DNA of 64,000 bases. Source: Thalassolituus alkanivorans (GTDB taxonomy: Bacteria > Pseudomonadota > Gammaproteobacteria > Pseudomonadales > Oceanobacteraceae). Within the stretch, counting starts at the first letter, position 1. Each line of letters opens with the position of its first letter. Of the stretch, positions 1-13,794 are shown piece by piece. The notes below the pieces were generated by a model. It was given only the letters and a program-made list of their open reading frames with translations. It made no database searches and was not told the DNA's origin. Both the position numbers and the translations under genes were made by a program. The stretch lies in the NCBI RefSeq assembly GCF_020447205.1, contig NZ_JAJAEL010000035.1:196780-260779 (forward strand), given 5' to 3'.

Positions 1-76
1 GCTCTACAATTTCTATCTGTGAAAATGGGTCAAAAATTATCCACAAAAGCTACTGGCGTGAACTATTTTAGTATTC

Positions 77-98
77 TGCCCTGCCTTCGGGCAGGGCA
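77..98. other. UUCG-tetraloop hairpin upstream of the pilin genes
   Basis: A 9-bp perfect stem (TGCCCTGCC paired with GGCAGGGCA) closes a TTCG loop, giving the very stable C(UUCG)G tetraloop. It ends 15 bases before the fimT-like start codon. No T-run follows on either strand, so it could be an mRNA 5' leader structure or the terminator stem of a gene upstream of the window. The structure is seen directly; the role is inferred. Confidence 0.5.
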
Positions 99-113
99 CT
101 CAGAGAGAACCAG

Positions 114-608
114 ATGTATAAAATACGTGCATTTACCTTAATTGAGCTGCTGGTCACCATTGCGATAGTCGGCATACTGCTGACTGTTGGCGTACCATCC
201 CTCAGCACAATGAACATTAATAGTGCAGCAGACCGGTATCGCGATGATCTACTGCGAGATATCAGCTTTGCCAGAGATTTCGCCGTCAATAATGTAACAA
301 CCATTGATACTGTATCGATTAGCCCAATCAACAATGACTGGAGTAACGGATGGCAGGTCATTTCTGATGGTGATGACGGTCTGGTTGTTCGTATACAAAC
401 AGGAAGCGCAACCACGCCTCTTGCAGCAACGGGCACTATAACCTCAACCTATACTTCAGGTACGCCTCTAGTATTTGACGATCAGGGACGGGTTACCAGT
501 GCAGCTGGGAGCTTTACTATTAATGTTCCGAATTGCACGGGTAACCGGGTGAGAACCATTTCCATTACATTTATGGGGCAGGTTCTGGTTCAGGAGGCAG
601 CATGTTAG
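114..608 (+). CDS. fimT: Type IV minor pilin, FimT/GspH family
   Basis: A 164-residue pseudopilin with a short leader, MYKIRA, and the class III (prepilin peptidase) signal FTLIELLVTIAIVGILL, including the conserved Glu at +5. A soluble domain typical of GspH/FimT follows, with two Cys near the C-terminus. It should be processed by PilD and join the minor-pilin complex that primes type IV pilus assembly in the inner membrane. It overlaps pilV by 7 bases, so the two are probably translated together. The FimT versus FimU assignment is uncertain. Confidence 0.85.
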   Translation: MYKIRAFTLIELLVTIAIVGILLTVGVPSLSTMNINSAADRYRDDLLRDISFARDFAVNNVTTIDTVSISPINNDWSNGWQVISDGDDGLVVRIQTGSATTPLAATGTITSTYTSGTPLVFDDQGRVTSAAGSFTINVPNCTGNRVRTISITFMGQVLVQEAAC

Positions 609-1174
609 AACAAAAAGGCATCAGCCTTATTGAAGCGATGGTCGCCGTTGCCGTAACCTCCGTAGCTTTGGTTGGTTTAAGTTCTTTACAGATTGAGGCA
701 AATAAATCTGCAATTGATGCCGGTGGAAAATCCCATGCGCTATTTATACGGGAAGGAATTATCAGCAGGGTCCAGTTTAATTCAGAAGCCGCGGCCAACT
801 ATGACACTGCCGCCATCCCCCTGAATTGCAATGTTCCTGCGAAAATATGTTCAAATTACCACGATGGTCGCAATCGGGTTCTGGCAGATCCTAGCTGTAC
901 TGCAGAAGAAATGGCGACATATGATCTCTGGGAGGTCCGCTGCAATATGGGAATCAGTGTACCGGGCAGTATCACCACACGGGCGCAATCTATCAATTTT
1001 CTGCCAAACCCTATTATATCGGTAACTGTCGATGGAACAGACATGGTGGCAACCGTCACCTGGGACTCAACTACAGAAAGACAGGATGCAAACGGCAATA
1101 AAATTTACGCAAGCAACAGTCCACTTGCCACAGAAACCAGAAGAGCCAGTGTGAGTGGGAGGTTTGAACCATGA
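602..1174 (+). CDS. pilV: Type IV pilus modification protein PilV
   Basis: A 190-residue minor pilin with the signal KGISLIEAMVAVAVTSVALVG at residues 5-25. The charged leader, cleavage after Gly and Glu at +5 are typical of PilV. The soluble part has paired Cys residues (NCNVPAKIC, SC, RC) that probably form disulphides. It overlaps both neighbours (7 bases upstream, 4 downstream: ATGA), so it lies in a tightly coupled minor-pilin operon. In known systems PilV forms part of the pilus tip/priming complex with PilW, PilX and FimU. Confidence 0.87.
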   Translation: MLEQKGISLIEAMVAVAVTSVALVGLSSLQIEANKSAIDAGGKSHALFIREGIISRVQFNSEAAANYDTAAIPLNCNVPAKICSNYHDGRNRVLADPSCTAEEMATYDLWEVRCNMGISVPGSITTRAQSINFLPNPIISVTVDGTDMVATVTWDSTTERQDANGNKIYASNSPLATETRRASVSGRFEP

Positions 1175-1980
1175 GAAGTTCTTTCAGAAAGAACCGTGGC
1201 CTGGGATTAATGGAACTCTTGATCGGGGTATCCGTCGGCATGATGGTCACTTATTTCGTGATGAATATAATGGTGACCTCTAACCGCAGCGCTAATCAAT
1301 CAAATTCTGCAGCACAATCTCAGGAAACCGGTCGGTTTATATTGCACTGGTTAACCAAAGAAATTCATCGTGCCGGCTATACTCCGAATGAACAAGAAGG
1401 CCGTACCACTCCTATGGCGCCATTATGCGGTGGTGCAGCAATACCTCCTGCTGCTGGAGCAGCCTGCAGCTTTGAAAGCACAGATCTGAGCGATCGCCTT
1501 GCACTCAGACGCCTTTACAGAGGCGCAACAACACCACGCGATGCACAAGACTGTACCGGTGTAAATCTGGCACTGGCGGATGACACTCCTTTGGTCGATG
1601 TTTATTGGGTTGAACCAAATTTTGCCGGTGCTGGTATAGATGATAACTTTAATGATGTATTCCGCTGTGTTACCTACAATGAGAACACAGGCGCTGTCGT
1701 TGCTCCGGCGCAAACACTGGCGGTCGGAGTTGAAAATATGCAGATACTCTATGGTGAACGCGATGGGACGGGAAGACGCTATGTATCAGCGGATCAGGTC
1801 AATGACTGGAACAATGTTCATGCGGTCAAACTCAGCATTCTGACACGATCTTTTGCCGATCAGGCACAGCGTGCACAGATACGCAGCTTCGTCTTACTGG
1901 ATGCCACACCATTAACATTCAATGATACTATTGCACGGCAAATACAATTGACGACGGTGTTTTTGACGAATGAAAATTAA
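1171..1980 (+). CDS. pilW: Type IV pilus minor pilin PilW
   Basis: A 269-residue minor pilin. The N-terminus has [20 protein letters not shown], a prepilin signal with Glu at +5 of the mature protein and an unusual LMEL in place of LIEL. The long soluble domain with several Cys fits the PilW family. Its start codon overlaps the pilV stop (ATGA) and its end overlaps the next pilin by 11 bases. PilW normally interacts with PilX, PilV and FimU to nucleate pili; no PilX gene follows here. Confidence 0.85.
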   Translation: MRSSFRKNRGLGLMELLIGVSVGMMVTYFVMNIMVTSNRSANQSNSAAQSQETGRFILHWLTKEIHRAGYTPNEQEGRTTPMAPLCGGAAIPPAAGAACSFESTDLSDRLALRRLYRGATTPRDAQDCTGVNLALADDTPLVDVYWVEPNFAGAGIDDNFNDVFRCVTYNENTGAVVAPAQTLAVGVENMQILYGERDGTGRRYVSADQVNDWNNVHAVKLSILTRSFADQAQRAQIRSFVLLDATPLTFNDTIARQIQLTTVFLTNEN

Positions 1981-2422
1981 TCTAGGCACAACCGGCAAAA
2001 ATAAATACTCTGGCTTTACCCTGATGGAGTTGATGGTAACCATTGCCATTATCGGTATTCTTGCGGGAGTTGCATTACCCACTTATTACGAATATATGCT
2101 CAAAAGCTATCGCACAGAGGTCGGCACAGACGAACTGGGGCCAATTTTATCAGCTCAGGAGGAGTTTCGTCGCGATACCCTGACTTACACAACGAACCTG
2201 ATGGATCTGGGGCTGCCGAGCAACCCCTATACTACACCGAATCAACGTTTCCGTATCAGTGCCCGACAGTGTGTACTCAATGGGAATGCAATGCCATTGA
2301 CGCAGTGCGTTGAAGTCGAAGCAACCGCCTTAGGGGACCAGGTGGACGATGGTGATGTTATTTTCAACACCTTAGGCACAAGAAATCACCGCCTCAAAGG
2401 CGGTACTCTTGAAGAGTTTTAA
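1970..2422 (+). CDS. pilE: Type IV pilin-like protein, PilE family
   Basis: A 150-residue pilin. The leader [15 protein letters not shown] precedes [20 protein letters not shown], with Glu at +5. The C-terminal half has a two-Cys loop (ARQCVLNG ... LTQCVEVE) like the D-region of PilE-type minor pilins. The ATG lies inside the end of pilW (11-base overlap). The stop codon overlaps the ispH stop tail to tail by about 3 bases. In pseudomonads PilE closes the same cluster and also abuts ispH, which supports the name. Confidence 0.8.
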   Translation: MKINLGTTGKNKYSGFTLMELMVTIAIIGILAGVALPTYYEYMLKSYRTEVGTDELGPILSAQEEFRRDTLTYTTNLMDLGLPSNPYTTPNQRFRISARQCVLNGNAMPLTQCVEVEATALGDQVDDGDVIFNTLGTRNHRLKGGTLEEF

Positions 2423-3363
2423 ATTTCCTGTAACCGCAACTCTTTCGGCAACGAAAACACCACATTTTCCGGGCGGCCCTGCATTTCCTGCGGGGCTTCT
2501 CCGCCCAGAACAACCAGCTTGTTAACCACTTCACGCACCAGTACTTCCGGAGCTGATGCTCCCGCGGTAATACCAACGGCTTTCACATCTTCCAGCCACT
2601 GTGGTTGGATTTCTGCGGCGTTATCAATCAGGTAAGCTTTCGCTCCCATACGCTCACCCAGCTCACGCAAACGGTTCGAGTTGGAGCTGTTCGGAGAACC
2701 GACCACCAATAACAAATCACAATCGGCGGCCAGATTTTTCACTGCATCCTGACGATTTTGCGTGGCGTAACAGATATCATCTTTACGCGGCCCCTGAATA
2801 TTGGGGAACTTTACCCGCAGAGCATCAATTACACGCGCAGTGTCATCCATAGATAACGTCGTCTGCGTTACATACGACAATCTGTCCGGATTATTTACCG
2901 ACAGGGCTTCCACATCTTCTTCGTCTTCGACCAGATAAATATGTCCGCCCTGAGCATAATCATACTGCCCCATTGTGCCTTCAACTTCCGGATGACCTTT
3001 ATGGCCAATCAGAATGCACTCACTGCCATCGGCGCTGTAGCGGCTGACTTCCAGATGTACCTTAGTCACTAATGGACAGGTCGCATCAAATACGCGCAAG
3101 CCACGATCTTCTGCGGTTTTTCGTACCGCCTGAGACACACCATGGGCAGAAAAAATAACAATGCTGTTATCCGGCACCTCATCCAGTTCATCGACAAAAA
3201 TAGCACCACGTTCGCGCAGGCCATTCACCACAAATTTGTTATGCACCACTTCATGGCGCACATAAATCGGTGGTTCAAATAAATCGAGCGCACGGTTAAC
3301 AATATCGATAGCGCGATCAACACCAGCACAAAAACCCCGTGGATTAGCGAGTTTAATCTGCAT
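2419..3363 (-). CDS. ispH: 4-hydroxy-3-methylbut-2-enyl diphosphate reductase
   Basis: IspH (LytB) makes IPP and DMAPP from HMBPP in the last step of the MEP isoprenoid pathway, using a [4Fe-4S] cluster. The ATG at 3363 begins [19 protein letters not shown], the classic N-terminus with the first cluster Cys; the two others are in [11 protein letters not shown] and the [11 protein letters not shown] region. About 314 residues, normal length. The longer reading frame upstream (22 residues) runs into fkpB and was rejected. It overlaps fkpB by 11 bases, at the end of the ribF-ileS-lspA-fkpB-ispH operon. Confidence 0.96.
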   Translation of the reverse strand: MQIKLANPRGFCAGVDRAIDIVNRALDLFEPPIYVRHEVVHNKFVVNGLRERGAIFVDELDEVPDNSIVIFSAHGVSQAVRKTAEDRGLRVFDATCPLVTKVHLEVSRYSADGSECILIGHKGHPEVEGTMGQYDYAQGGHIYLVEDEEDVEALSVNNPDRLSYVTQTTLSMDDTARVIDALRVKFPNIQGPRKDDICYATQNRQDAVKNLAADCDLLLVVGSPNSSNSNRLRELGERMGAKAYLIDNAAEIQPQWLEDVKAVGITAGASAPEVLVREVVNKLVVLGGEAPQEMQGRPENVVFSLPKELRLQEI

Positions 3364-3796
3364 TCTGAACCTCAAGAATCTGCACTTCAAACTGCAGGGT
3401 TTTACCCGCCAGCGGGTGGTTGAAATCAACAGTTACCCAATCGCCTTCCACTTTGCTGATAACGCCTGGCAGTTCTGCTCCCTGAGCGTCAGCAAAAGAG
3501 ACCATTAAGCCCGGTGCAACCGGCATATCAACAGGGAAGCTGTTGCGCTTCATTTCCTGCATATTCTGCGGATTCGGCTGACCAAAGGCTTTTTCCGGCG
3601 GCACGCTGAAGGTCTTATGATCGCCGGTTGCCAGTCCCAGTAAATACTCCTCGAAACCTGGCAGCAGATTACCATCGCCCAAAACAAAGTTAACCGGGCT
3701 ACGTTCAAAAGTTGAATCAACAATCTGTTCATCGTCGATTTTCAACGCAAAGTGCATTGTGATTTTACTGTCTGCTGCAATGATTCCGACGGACAT
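3353..3796 (-). CDS. fkpB: FKBP-type peptidyl-prolyl isomerase, SlpA/FkpB family
   Basis: A 147-residue cytoplasmic prolyl isomerase of the SlyD/SlpA type. The FKBP core is split by the insert-in-flap domain (roughly residues 65-120). Recognisable parts are [23 protein letters not shown] and the C-terminal [17 protein letters not shown]. It lacks the His-rich tail of SlyD, as expected for SlpA. The gene sits between lspA and ispH as in many gammaproteobacteria; its stop overlaps the ispH start. Confidence 0.93.
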   Translation of the reverse strand: MSVGIIAADSKITMHFALKIDDEQIVDSTFERSPVNFVLGDGNLLPGFEEYLLGLATGDHKTFSVPPEKAFGQPNPQNMQEMKRNSFPVDMPVAPGLMVSFADAQGAELPGVISKVEGDWVTVDFNHPLAGKTLQFEVQILEVQNAD

Positions 3797-3822
3797 AATA
3801 ACTACTCAATAAAAACTATATT

Positions 3823-4329
3823 TCAGGAAGCCTGACGACGTTCCTGCCAGGTCTCGCGCACAACATCCAATGCCATCATCACAGCACCGACGGTAATTGC
3901 CGAGTCAGCCAGATTAAAAGCCGGAAAATACGAACGATCCCAATGTACGGAAATAAAATCGATCACATGACCATACACCAGGCGATCAAATAAATTGCCC
4001 AAAGCACCGCCTAAAATCAGCGCCAGCGCAACCGGCATCCAGATTTGTGTACGCGGTAAACGTTTCAGCCAGACAATCAGCATGACACTCACGCCAAGTG
4101 AAACAGCGGTAAAAAACCAGCGCTGCCAGCCAGACTCATCAGCGAGAAAACTGAAGGCCGCCCCACGGTTATACAGCAGGGTAAAATCCAGTACGGGCAA
4201 TAAATATACCGGACGGCCATACGTCAGCATCATTTCGGCCAGCTGTTTGGTGGCGATATCCAGTACGAATACCGCCAGTGCCAACCAGAGCCAGATTAAT
4301 GCTGAGCGGGACTGCTGAGAATTCGGCAT
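3823..4329 (-). CDS. lspA: Lipoprotein signal peptidase (signal peptidase II)
   Basis: A 168-residue inner-membrane aspartic protease that cleaves the signal peptide of diacylated prolipoproteins. Four membrane segments are visible. Conserved boxes include LLYNRGAAFSFLAD, GALGNLFDRL and FPAFNLADSAITVG; the catalytic Asp pair lies in NLFDRL and NLADSAI. The ATG lies directly next to the ileS stop codon with no gap, so translation is likely coupled. RlpA later in the window, with a lipobox, is one possible substrate. Confidence 0.96.
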   Translation of the reverse strand: MPNSQQSRSALIWLWLALAVFVLDIATKQLAEMMLTYGRPVYLLPVLDFTLLYNRGAAFSFLADESGWQRWFFTAVSLGVSVMLIVWLKRLPRTQIWMPVALALILGGALGNLFDRLVYGHVIDFISVHWDRSYFPAFNLADSAITVGAVMMALDVVRETWQERRQAS

Positions 4330-7224
4330 TTATGCAAAACGACGGACTTCGCCATCGCCCTCCACGTTTTCCACACAACGGCCGCACAGCGTCGGATGCT
4401 GAACATTCTGACCAATATCATCGCTGTGGTGCCAGCAGCGCTCACATTTGTCATGTGCAGACGCTTTAACCTGTACTCGCAAACCTGTCAGCTCGGTTTC
4501 AACACCGGCTTCGGCGTTGAAATCCAGCACCTGAACACCGGAAGTAATGAGCACGAAACGCAGTTCATCACCCAGTTTTTCCAGCTGAGTTTTCAGTTCA
4601 GGCTGCGCGTAAATTTCTACTTCGGCACTCAGGCTGGCACCGATGATTTTATCGGTACGGGCTTTTTCCAGCACACCGTTCACTGCGATTTTAGCGGCGA
4701 TAATATCGCCCCAGAATGCATCATCAAAGGTGCTGGCTCCGGTGTCAGGGAAAGCGTTGTACCATTCGGCCAGCATAACCGATTCCTCGCGCTCACCGGC
4801 CAGACAGCTCCAGATCTCTTCTGCTGTAAATGACAGAATCGGAGCAATCCAGCGGCTCATCGCTTCCAGCACGTGGTACAGAGCCGTCTGCGCACTACGG
4901 CGTGGCAGACCATCGGCTTTACAGGTGTACTGACGGTCTTTAATCACATCAAGATAGAAACCACCCAGCTCCGTCACACAGAAATTCATCAGTGTTTTGG
5001 TCAGGCCTTTAAAGTCATAGTTGTGGTAGTAACCAATAACTTTGTCCTGCAACTGGCGGGTATAATTCACCATCCAGGCATCCAGCGGCAGCAGTTCATT
5101 TCCGGCAACCATATCGGTCTGCGGGTTAAAGCCATTAATATTGGCCAGCAGGAAACGACAGGTATTACGTACACGACGGTATGAATCCGCGCTGCGTTTG
5201 AAAATGTCCTGAGACACCGTAATTTCACCGGTGTAATCAACATCACCAACCCACCAACGCAGAATATCGCCCCCGTATTGTTTAATAACCTCGGCAGGCT
5301 CGATCGTATTACCCAGCGACTTGGACATTTTGTGGCCATTACTGTCGACCGTAAAACCGTGCGTCAGCACACTTTTATAAGGTGCTTCACCGTACGCGGC
5401 GACACTGGTCAGCAAGGAGCTCTGGAACCAGCCACGATGCTGGTCTGAACCTTCCATATAAAGATCAGCCGGTGCCCGCAATCCTTTACGCTGACGCAAA
5501 ACCGCGCTGTGAGATACACCGGAATCAAACCATACATCCAGCGTATCGGTGACTTTTACATAGTGTTCGGCATCAGCGCCTAACAGCTCAGCGGCTTCGA
5601 GTTCAAACCAGGCATCAATACCTTTTTCTTCAACTTTCAGGGCCACTTTTTCAATCAAGGCCGCAGAATCCGGATGCAGTGCACTGGTTTCTTTATGCAC
5701 AAATAACGCAATCGGCACGCCCCAGGTACGCTGACGGGAAATACACCAGTCAGGGCGGTCGGTCATCATGCTTTCGATACGCGCCTGACCCCAGCTTGGC
5801 TTCCACTCGATATTTTCATTCACTTCATGCAGGGCTTTTTCCAACAATCCGGCCTGATTCATGCTGATAAACCACTGCGGCGTGGCGCGGAAAATAATCG
5901 GCGTTTTATGACGCCAGCAATGCGGATAGCTGTGAGTAATTTTCGCTTTTTTCAGCAATGCGCCTTTTTCTGCCAATAACCCCAGCACACGGAAATTACC
6001 TTTATCGGCTGTACTTAATCCTGCCAGCTCCAGCGCATCCAGAGCCGCGTTGCTGATAAAGTTACCGGCGCCATCAACCAACATATCGTCAGATTTAACG
6101 TCAAAACGTTTAGACACCACAAAGTCGTCCGCACCATGCATAGGTGCGGTATGCACAGCTCCGGTACCGGACTCTGCTGTTACGTGATCACCGGTAATGA
6201 CAGGCACATATTTCGCACCGCCGTCTGCCGCGGGCATAAACGGGTGTTGTACAACGAAAGGAGCTGTTGCCTGCCCATCCAACTGGCCAAAAACCGAACC
6301 TTTAGCCGTGGCTATCACTTCAAAACCATCGGCCGCGATACCGTAGCGCTGCATGGCATCGTTCACCAGATCGGCGGCCAGCAGCAGAATTTCATCCTGT
6401 TCTTTCAGCAATACCAGCGAGTATTCCAGCGTCGGGTGTACAGATACGGCTTCGTTAGCCGGCAGCGTCCATGGTGTGGTGGTCCAGATCACAATACTGA
6501 TCGTTTTTGCCGCCAGAGATTCATCAGCAGCAAAAGCCTGCAGCAATGCAGTGCTGTCCGCAAAGGCGAATTTCACATCGATAGCGATGGATTGTTTATC
6601 CTGATATTCCACCTCAGCTTCGGCTAGTGCAGAACCACAGTCAGAACACCAGTTAACCGGTTTAAAGCCTTTGTGCAGATGGCCGTTATCGATGATTTTA
6701 CCCAGCGTACGGATGATGTCGGCTTCGAATTTAAAATCCATGGTCAGGTACGGGTTTTCCCAGTCCCCCAGTACCATCAGGCGTTTGAAATCGGCGCGCT
6801 GGCCATTCACCTGTTCCATCGCATATTCACGGCAATGCTTACGGAATTCACTGGCGCTGACATTCACGCCAACCTTGCCGACTTTTTCTTCTACTTTTAA
6901 TTCAATCGGCAAGCCGTGACAGTCCCATCCCGGTACGTAAGGTGAGTCCTTACCGCTGAGCGTCTGCGACTTCACGATGATGTCTTTTACGATTTTATTA
7001 ATGGAGTGACCCAGGTGAATCTTGCCGTTCGCGTACGGCGGGCCATCGTGCAGAATAAACTGATCACGGCCGGCACGGGCTTCACGAATTTTCTGGTACA
7101 GGCCAATCTGCTCCCAACGGGCGAGCATTTCCGGTTCACGCTGTGCCAGATTTCCGCGCATCGGGAAGTCGGTATCGGGCAAATTCAGCGTCGCTTTATA
7201 TTGGCTTTCCACTTTATCGTTCAT
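4330..7224 (-). CDS. ileS: Isoleucine-tRNA ligase
   Basis: A class I aminoacyl-tRNA synthetase of about 964 residues, normal for the bacterial type. The ATG at 7224 gives [20 protein letters not shown], matching the family N-terminus; a longer frame to 7323 would overlap ribF and was rejected. The HIGH motif appears as HLGH in [14 protein letters not shown], the KMSKS loop as [12 protein letters not shown], the editing (CP1) domain lies between, and a C-terminal zinc finger (CERCWHH ... CGRC) marks the eubacterial IleS1 form. It lies in the ribF-ileS-lspA-fkpB-ispH operon. Confidence 0.97.
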   Translation of the reverse strand: MNDKVESQYKATLNLPDTDFPMRGNLAQREPEMLARWEQIGLYQKIREARAGRDQFILHDGPPYANGKIHLGHSINKIVKDIIVKSQTLSGKDSPYVPGWDCHGLPIELKVEEKVGKVGVNVSASEFRKHCREYAMEQVNGQRADFKRLMVLGDWENPYLTMDFKFEADIIRTLGKIIDNGHLHKGFKPVNWCSDCGSALAEAEVEYQDKQSIAIDVKFAFADSTALLQAFAADESLAAKTISIVIWTTTPWTLPANEAVSVHPTLEYSLVLLKEQDEILLLAADLVNDAMQRYGIAADGFEVIATAKGSVFGQLDGQATAPFVVQHPFMPAADGGAKYVPVITGDHVTAESGTGAVHTAPMHGADDFVVSKRFDVKSDDMLVDGAGNFISNAALDALELAGLSTADKGNFRVLGLLAEKGALLKKAKITHSYPHCWRHKTPIIFRATPQWFISMNQAGLLEKALHEVNENIEWKPSWGQARIESMMTDRPDWCISRQRTWGVPIALFVHKETSALHPDSAALIEKVALKVEEKGIDAWFELEAAELLGADAEHYVKVTDTLDVWFDSGVSHSAVLRQRKGLRAPADLYMEGSDQHRGWFQSSLLTSVAAYGEAPYKSVLTHGFTVDSNGHKMSKSLGNTIEPAEVIKQYGGDILRWWVGDVDYTGEITVSQDIFKRSADSYRRVRNTCRFLLANINGFNPQTDMVAGNELLPLDAWMVNYTRQLQDKVIGYYHNYDFKGLTKTLMNFCVTELGGFYLDVIKDRQYTCKADGLPRRSAQTALYHVLEAMSRWIAPILSFTAEEIWSCLAGEREESVMLAEWYNAFPDTGASTFDDAFWGDIIAAKIAVNGVLEKARTDKIIGASLSAEVEIYAQPELKTQLEKLGDELRFVLITSGVQVLDFNAEAGVETELTGLRVQVKASAHDKCERCWHHSDDIGQNVQHPTLCGRCVENVEGDGEVRRFA

Positions 7225-7258
7225 AGCTGCGTCACTTTTCTGAAAGTCTGAATTCGGT

Positions 7259-8212
7259 TCAAAATCGGGATGAATCAGGCAAGGCGGCAAAATAATGTCT
7301 GGCCGCTGTTTTATCGGCCGCAATGGCCTGCTTTAGTTCATCCAGACCAGAAAATTTCTGTTCTTCACGGATTTTATGTAAAAACTCCACCGTTAAATGG
7401 CGGTGGTAGAGATCGCCCTGAAAATCCAGCAGGTGTACTTCCAGCGAAGGTTCCGGCTCTCCGCTGACGGTGGGCTTAACGCCGCAATTGGCCACGCCCT
7501 GATATTTCTGCCCTGTAGCCTCATCAATAGTGCACACCGCAAATACACCACTGAGCGGTAATTTACTGCGCCGCACCATCACATTGGCCGTTGGCGTATC
7601 CAGCATACGGCCCAGCTGACGGCCAAAGGCGACACGGCCCGACATGCGGTAAGGGTGTCCCAGCAGATGCGCGACACGCGCCAGATTATTCGCGGCCAGC
7701 TCGCTGCGTATGCGGGTACTGCTGACCCGCTCGCCGTCCACCTCAAAGGTGGAAGTATCCTGCACACAAAAGCCATGTTCTTTGCCGGCCAGGGCCAGCG
7801 CCTGATAATCACCGCTGCGGTCACAGCCAAAACGGAAATCATCGCCGACGATCAGGTGCTTAACGCCTAAGGCAGAAATCAGAATATCGCGGATAAAGGC
7901 ATCCGCCGGCATAGAGCGCAGTGTCTGATTAAATGGCAGGCACAGCACATAATCCACGCCCTGAGCGGCCAGATCCTGCAGTTTCTCACGCAGATTAGCC
8001 AGACGTGGCGGTGCCACCTGAGGCGCAAAAAACTCCTTCGGCTGGGGCTCGAATAACATCACCAGGGTTGGCACCGAGTGTTGCTGCGCGACCGCTTTAA
8101 GCGCCCGCAGAATCCCCTGATGGCCAAGATGCAGGCCATCGAAATTACCGATCGTAACCGCACAACCGCTGAAGTCTTCCGGAATGTTATGAAGCCCACG
8201 CAATAAGCGCAT
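7259..8212 (-). CDS. ribF: Bifunctional riboflavin kinase / FAD synthetase
   Basis: A 317-residue enzyme that phosphorylates riboflavin to FMN and adenylylates FMN to FAD. The N-terminal nucleotidyltransferase domain has [14 protein letters not shown] (HxGH box) and [14 protein letters not shown]; the C-terminal kinase domain has the PTANV segment and GVFAVCTID. Its 3' end is 34 bases upstream of ileS. The murJ-ribF-ileS-lspA order is widely conserved in proteobacteria. Confidence 0.96.
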   Translation of the reverse strand: MRLLRGLHNIPEDFSGCAVTIGNFDGLHLGHQGILRALKAVAQQHSVPTLVMLFEPQPKEFFAPQVAPPRLANLREKLQDLAAQGVDYVLCLPFNQTLRSMPADAFIRDILISALGVKHLIVGDDFRFGCDRSGDYQALALAGKEHGFCVQDTSTFEVDGERVSSTRIRSELAANNLARVAHLLGHPYRMSGRVAFGRQLGRMLDTPTANVMVRRSKLPLSGVFAVCTIDEATGQKYQGVANCGVKPTVSGEPEPSLEVHLLDFQGDLYHRHLTVEFLHKIREEQKFSGLDELKQAIAADKTAARHYFAALPDSSRF

Positions 8213-8246
8213 CTACAACCACTACCCGCCGAATACAAAGGGCCGG

Positions 8247-8285
8247 ATTATAGCCAAATGACTGCTCAGGGAACAGCCATTTGGC
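8247..8285 (-). promoter_or_regulatory. Hairpin and possible promoter between murJ and ribF
   Basis: An inverted repeat GCCAAATG ... CATTTGGC (arms 8253-8260 and 8278-8285, extended by an inner CTG/CAG) fills most of the 86-bp gap. On the minus strand it runs straight into a perfect TATAAT (8252-8247), 35 bases before the ribF start, which could be the -10 of the ribF operon. No convincing -35 is seen and no T-run follows the stem. The role is inferred. Confidence 0.35.
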
Positions 8286-8298
8286 CAGCCCTGTGATT

Positions 8299-9882
8299 TC
8301 AGAAAACTTCGCCGCGCAGATGGCGCAAACGCAGACCCGCTGCAATCAGCAGAGCAAAATACAGGGCAATACCGGAGACAACGATCAGCGCCATCCAGCC
8401 GGCACGCAGTGAAGGCGACCATTCCAGCCAGCTCTGCGCCGGCCCCATCAGCCACCACATAAGTGTCGCCAGAGCACCATTAGCCAGCGCTAACTTGCCG
8501 GCAAAAGACCACCATCCAGCCTGCGGCTGATAGACCCCCTGCTTTCGCAGGCCGCGGTACAGCATATACACGTTAAAATAGGCCGACAGCGAGGTCGCCA
8601 GCGCCAGACCCGCATGAGCGAACGGGAAAACCAGAATCAGGTTCAGCACCATATTCACCACCATCGCCTGAATACCGATTTTTACCGGGGTTTTCGTATC
8701 CTGACGGGCGTAATAGCCCGGCGCCAGCACCTTAATCATCATAAAGGCCAGCAAACCACTGCCGTAAGCCTGCAGGCTCAGACTCATCTTGCCGACATCG
8801 TAGGCCGTCACTTCTCCATGGAAGAAGATGGTCGACATCAGCGGCGTCGCCAGCAGCACCAGCGCCAGCGCTGCCGGCAGCGCAATCAGAAATACCATAC
8901 GCACCGCCCAGTCGAGGGTACGGGAAAAGCTGTCCTTTTCATCCGCAGCATGACGACCCGACAGCGCCGGCAGAATCACCACACCGATAGCGATAGCAAA
9001 AACGCCCAGCGGCAGGTTGTTCAGGCGATCGGAATAATACAGCCAGCTCACCGAGCCGCTCTCCAGAAAAGACGCCAGCAGAGTATCCAGCAGCAGATTG
9101 ATCTGACTGACCGATACACCAAACAGCGCCGGCACCATCAGACTGCCGATACGCTTAACGCCTTCATCTTTGGGCTGATATTGCGGGCGCACCAGCAGCC
9201 CCAGCCGCGCCACAAACGGCAGCTGAAATACCAGCTGCACCAGACCAGCCAGACACACACCCCAGGCCAGCGCAAACAACGGCTCTTCAAACCAGTCGGT
9301 CATCACCAGCGTGGCGAAAATCATGCACAGATTCAGCAACACCGGAGTAAACGCCGGTACCGCGAAACGGCCGTAACTGTTCAGTACGCTGGAAGCAAAG
9401 GCCGTCAGCGAAATAAACAACAAATAAGGAAAAGTGATACGCAGCAGATCGGCGGTTAAAGCAAATTTTTCCGGATCATTACGGAAGCCCGGCGCAAAAA
9501 TCCAGGGCAGATAATCCGCAAACAACAGCGCCAGCAGTGTCACCGCCAGTAGTGCCGTTCCCAGCACACCGGAAGTACGGGCAATCAGCAGCTGCACTTC
9601 TTCCAGCGGCCGCAGGCGGCGGTATTCGCTCAGCACCGGTACAAAAGCGACGGAGAAAGCCCCTTCGGCAAACAGACGGCGGAAGAAATTGGGAATTTTA
9701 AAGGCAACAAAGAAAGCATCGGCGCGGGCACCAAAATACTGCGCCACTACCACATCACGGATCAGCCCCAGCACCCGGCTGAGCAGCGTCATCAGGCTGA
9801 CAATCGACGACGAACGCAGCAGGCCCAGACCTTTACCGGCTGGCTTCTGTTCGGCGGGAGTAGAGTCTTGCGGTTGCGTCAT
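8299..9882 (-). CDS. murJ: Lipid II flippase MurJ (MviN)
   Basis: A polytopic inner-membrane protein of about 527 residues with some 14 hydrophobic segments, of the MOP exporter superfamily. It flips lipid II across the membrane for peptidoglycan synthesis. Diagnostic segments are SRVLGLIRDVVVAQYFGA, FFRRLFAEGAFSVAFVPV and APGFYAR-like LAPGYYARQDTKTPVKIG. Two ATGs are possible (9894 and 9882). The second has GGAG at a 6-base spacing and is preferred, though the choice adds or removes only four residues. Confidence 0.95.
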   Translation of the reverse strand: MTQPQDSTPAEQKPAGKGLGLLRSSSIVSLMTLLSRVLGLIRDVVVAQYFGARADAFFVAFKIPNFFRRLFAEGAFSVAFVPVLSEYRRLRPLEEVQLLIARTSGVLGTALLAVTLLALLFADYLPWIFAPGFRNDPEKFALTADLLRITFPYLLFISLTAFASSVLNSYGRFAVPAFTPVLLNLCMIFATLVMTDWFEEPLFALAWGVCLAGLVQLVFQLPFVARLGLLVRPQYQPKDEGVKRIGSLMVPALFGVSVSQINLLLDTLLASFLESGSVSWLYYSDRLNNLPLGVFAIAIGVVILPALSGRHAADEKDSFSRTLDWAVRMVFLIALPAALALVLLATPLMSTIFFHGEVTAYDVGKMSLSLQAYGSGLLAFMMIKVLAPGYYARQDTKTPVKIGIQAMVVNMVLNLILVFPFAHAGLALATSLSAYFNVYMLYRGLRKQGVYQPQAGWWSFAGKLALANGALATLMWWLMGPAQSWLEWSPSLRAGWMALIVVSGIALYFALLIAAGLRLRHLRGEVF

Positions 9883-9983
9883 ACGAGTCTCCATTTACCT
9901 GCGCGTATCATACGCAGCTACACCGGAAAGTCTGTAGGAAAGTCAGCCGGGCCTGGCCATATCCGCGCAGCAAACGACAGAAA

Positions 9984-10013
9984 CAAAAAAACCCGCAAAA
10001 GCGGGTTTTTCGT
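9984..10013 (-). terminator. Rho-independent terminator after rpsT
   Basis: A hairpin AACCCGC-tttt-GCGGGTT, read on the minus strand, is followed by a run of T. It lies 25-50 bases past the rpsT stop and before murJ. The A-rich other side would let it act weakly on the plus strand too. Confidence 0.9.
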
Positions 10014-10037
10014 CCGAACCGGAACGTTAATCAGAGA

Positions 10038-10304
10038 TTAACCTTTCAGTGCGAAAACCTTAGCATTCAGACGACTCTTGATACGTCCAGCAGTATTCTT
10101 GTGCAGAATACCTTTGTTCACCATTTTGTCGATGTAAGGTTGAGTCTTAGTAAACGCAGCCTGGGCTTGGTCATAGTCGTTAGTCGCAACAGCAGCGTGT
10201 ACTTTCTTAATGTAAGTACGCACCATTGAGCGCAGAGCTACAGTACGAGCACGACGTTTGATAGCCTGACGGGCGCGTTTACGAGAACCAGCGGAATTTG
10301 CCAC
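10038..10304 (-). CDS. rpsT: 30S ribosomal protein S20
   Basis: An 88-residue basic protein with the typical S20 sequence: MANSAGSRKRARQAIKRR at the N-terminus, then SMVRTYIKKV, and NKGILHKNTAGRIKSRLN near the C-terminus. It binds 16S rRNA during assembly of the small subunit. It is transcribed on its own: a strong terminator follows and a 116-bp gap precedes it. An AGGAG-like sequence (read on minus) lies before the ATG. Confidence 0.98.
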   Translation of the reverse strand: MANSAGSRKRARQAIKRRARTVALRSMVRTYIKKVHAAVATNDYDQAQAAFTKTQPYIDKMVNKGILHKNTAGRIKSRLNAKVFALKG

Positions 10305-10420
10305 AGTCGGCTCCTCAAAATTGGTTTATCAATCAAATCTAAGAGGGCCGGGATTATCCAGACATCCCGCCCCAGTGTCAACAAGGGCACCGCTTAAAAA
10401 GCAGCCCCTTCCCTTAATGA

Positions 10421-12459
<2,039 letters not shown>

Positions 12460-12516
12460 TGCTTTCTGCCTGTTGCTCTCTGCGACTGCTCTTTCGAGCG
12501 TTATGGTTAGCCGCGA

Positions 12517-13710
<1,194 letters not shown>

Positions 13711-13794
13711 TTATATCCTCTTGAATGCAAACAAAAACGCCCTGACTTCAAAGTGAACTTTGCAGCCAGGGCGCTCGGGTAAGTCGTGCAGCGA

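Noticed and set aside
7225..7323. A longer ileS start at 7323
   Set aside because: It would overlap the end of ribF by 65 bases and adds residues not found in IleS.
8614..9459. A 281-codon open frame on the plus strand within murJ
   Set aside because: Antisense shadow of murJ: His/Gln/Arg-rich, no family pattern, no ribosome site, and murJ itself is a clear family member.
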